A DNA stretch of 64,000 nucleotides from Mycobacterium kiyosense. GTDB lineage: Bacteria > Actinomycetota > Actinomycetes > Mycobacteriales > Mycobacteriaceae. The stretch is from contig AP025179.1 of assembly GCA_021654635.1 (NCBI GenBank), positions 2,232,001 through 2,296,000 of the forward strand, written 5' to 3'. Positions 63,110 to 64,000 of the stretch are shown in pieces. Under the pieces are notes generated by a model, which searched no databases, was not told where the DNA came from, and worked only from the letters and a program-made list of their open reading frames with translations. Each line of letters opens with the position of its first letter. Within the stretch, counting starts at the first letter, position 1. The translations under genes were made by a program, and so were the position numbers.

Positions 63110-64000
63110 ATGAACGCGCAGGTCGAGCAGCTGGAGTTCCAGGCAGAGGCCCGGCAATTGCTGGACTTGATGGTCCACTCGGTTTATTCGAACAAAGACT
63201 CGTTCCTACGGGAACTGATCTCCAACGCCTCCGATGCGTTGGACAAGCTGCGGCTGGAAGCCTTGCGTAACAAGGACTTAGACGTCGACACCTCGGATCT
63301 GCACATCGAGATCGAGGTTGACAAAGAGGCCAGGACGCTGACCATCCGCGACAACGGCATCGGGATGACCCGCGCCGAAGTGGTGGACCTGATCGGAACG
63401 CTGGCCAAGTCGGGCACCGCCGAACTGCGCCAACAGCTTCGGGAGGCCAAGAACGCCCAGAACGAGCAGGCATCCGAGGAGCTGATCGGCCAGTTCGGCA
63501 TCGGGTTCTACTCGTCGTTCATGGTCGCCGACAAGGTCCAGCTGCTCACCCGCAAGGCCGGCGAGAGCGAAGCCACCAAGTGGGAGTCGAGCGGCGAGGG
63601 CACCTACACCATCGAAGCCGTCGAAGGCGCCCCGCAAGGTACCTCGGTCACCCTGCACCTCAAGCCCGAAGACGCCGAGGACGAGCTGCACGACTACACC
63701 TCCCCCTGGAAGCTCAAAAGCCTGGTCAAGCAGTACTCCGACTTCATCGCCTGGCCCATCCGGATGGAGGTCGAGCGCCGCATCCAGGTGCCCGTCGAGG
63801 GTGCCGAGGGGGAGGGCTCCGAAGAGGAGCCCGTGGAGACCACCGAAAAGGTCGTCACCGAAACCGAGACGCTGAACTCGATGAAGGCGCTGTGGGCGCG
63901 CCCGAAAGAGGAGGTCTCCGAGGAGGAGTACAAGGAGTTCTACAAGCACATCGCGCATGCCTGGGACGACCCGCTCGAGGTCATCGCGATGAAGGCGGAG
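63110..64000 (+). CDS. htpG: Molecular chaperone HtpG (Hsp90), 3' end outside window
   Basis: The first 297 residues of the Hsp90 family ATPase. The N-terminal GHKL domain is complete: FLRELISNASDALDKLR (ATP-binding Asn), TIRDNGIGMTRAEV, GTLAKSGT, and LIGQFGIGFYSSFMVADKV. The middle domain begins with SPWKLKSLVKQYSDFIAWPI and includes a charged insert near residues 225-260 (EGAEGEGSEEEPVETTEK). ATG 63110 (MNAQVEQLEFQAEAR) follows an AGGAAAATC leader. Cytosolic chaperone; M. tuberculosis homologue is Rv2299c. Confidence 0.97.
   Translation, partial: MNAQVEQLEFQAEARQLLDLMVHSVYSNKDSFLRELISNASDALDKLRLEALRNKDLDVDTSDLHIEIEVDKEARTLTIRDNGIGMTRAEVVDLIGTLAKSGTAELRQQLREAKNAQNEQASEELIGQFGIGFYSSFMVADKVQLLTRKAGESEATKWESSGEGTYTIEAVEGAPQGTSVTLHLKPEDAEDELHDYTSPWKLKSLVKQYSDFIAWPIRMEVERRIQVPVEGAEGEGSEEEPVETTEKVVTETETLNSMKALWARPKEEVSEEEYKEFYKHIAHAWDDPLEVIAMKAE

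Overview
The window is chromosomal DNA of a high-GC actinobacterium, almost certainly a slow-growing Mycobacterium. The evidence is the run of mycobacterial families: UspABC sugar importer, TldD/PmbA, a DesA3-type desaturase, an MTB12-like antigen, an MPT64-like secreted protein, deazaflavin-dependent enzymes and SAM methyltransferases of the mycobacterial type. From memory, the gene order of the first 18 kb matches the M. tuberculosis block Rv2326c to Rv2313c.

Layout. 1-2.5 kb: ECF-type ABC transporter (double ATPase plus EcfT). 2.5-7.5 kb: Lrp/AsnC regulator divergent from an arginine/ornithine operon (dimethylargininase, frameshifted rocD, rocE, universal stress protein). 7.6-10.8 kb: intergenic repeat, then uspA-uspB-uspC on the minus strand. 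10.9-18.4 kb: tldD-pmbA, an AhpD-like protein, a lipoprotein, a Ddn-like enzyme, a desaturase and an alpha/beta hydrolase. 18.6-27.7 kb: a genomic island in a tRNA-Met(CAT) gene, bounded by 47-bp direct repeats (attL/attR) with paired TTACGCAA sites just inside both ends. It holds a small EACC1-like protein, a truncated gene, a nest of insertion sequences (IS110 and IS30 elements inside an IS3-family element, plus a second intact IS3-family element), a tyrosine integrase broken by both IS3 elements, and an AT-rich AAA ATPase that looks like a defence cargo gene.

27.8-39.4 kb: a decapeptide-repeat protein, MPT64-like protein, FetA/FetB-like ABC pair, two-component system, TrhA-type membrane protein, broken MFS transporter, MTB12-like antigen, glutathione peroxidase, NUDIX hydrolase, TPM-domain protein. 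39.5-46.7 kb: F420-type oxidoreductase, two tandem DUF1254/DUF1214 proteins, and a LysR-controlled operon of a Rieske oxygenase, an unknown 107-residue protein and a TauD-type dioxygenase. 46.7-57 kb: two partner-switching signalling modules (a GAF/PP2C/kinase fusion with a STAS protein, and a separate RsbW-like/STAS pair) around transporters, a PknH-sensor lipoprotein, a collagen-like secreted protein and two methyltransferases. 57-62.8 kb: [NiFe]-hydrogenase maturation genes hypB (minus) and hypF-hypC-hypD-hypE (plus), without hypA or hydrogenase subunits. The window ends inside htpG.

A recurrent oddity is single-base frameshifts in otherwise well conserved genes. Four are +1 G in G-runs (rocD twice, the response regulator, hypF); the MFS gene has two apparent -1 shifts. 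Either the assembly has homopolymer errors, or this strain has many slippage mutations, which is plausible because mycobacteria lack MutS/MutL repair.
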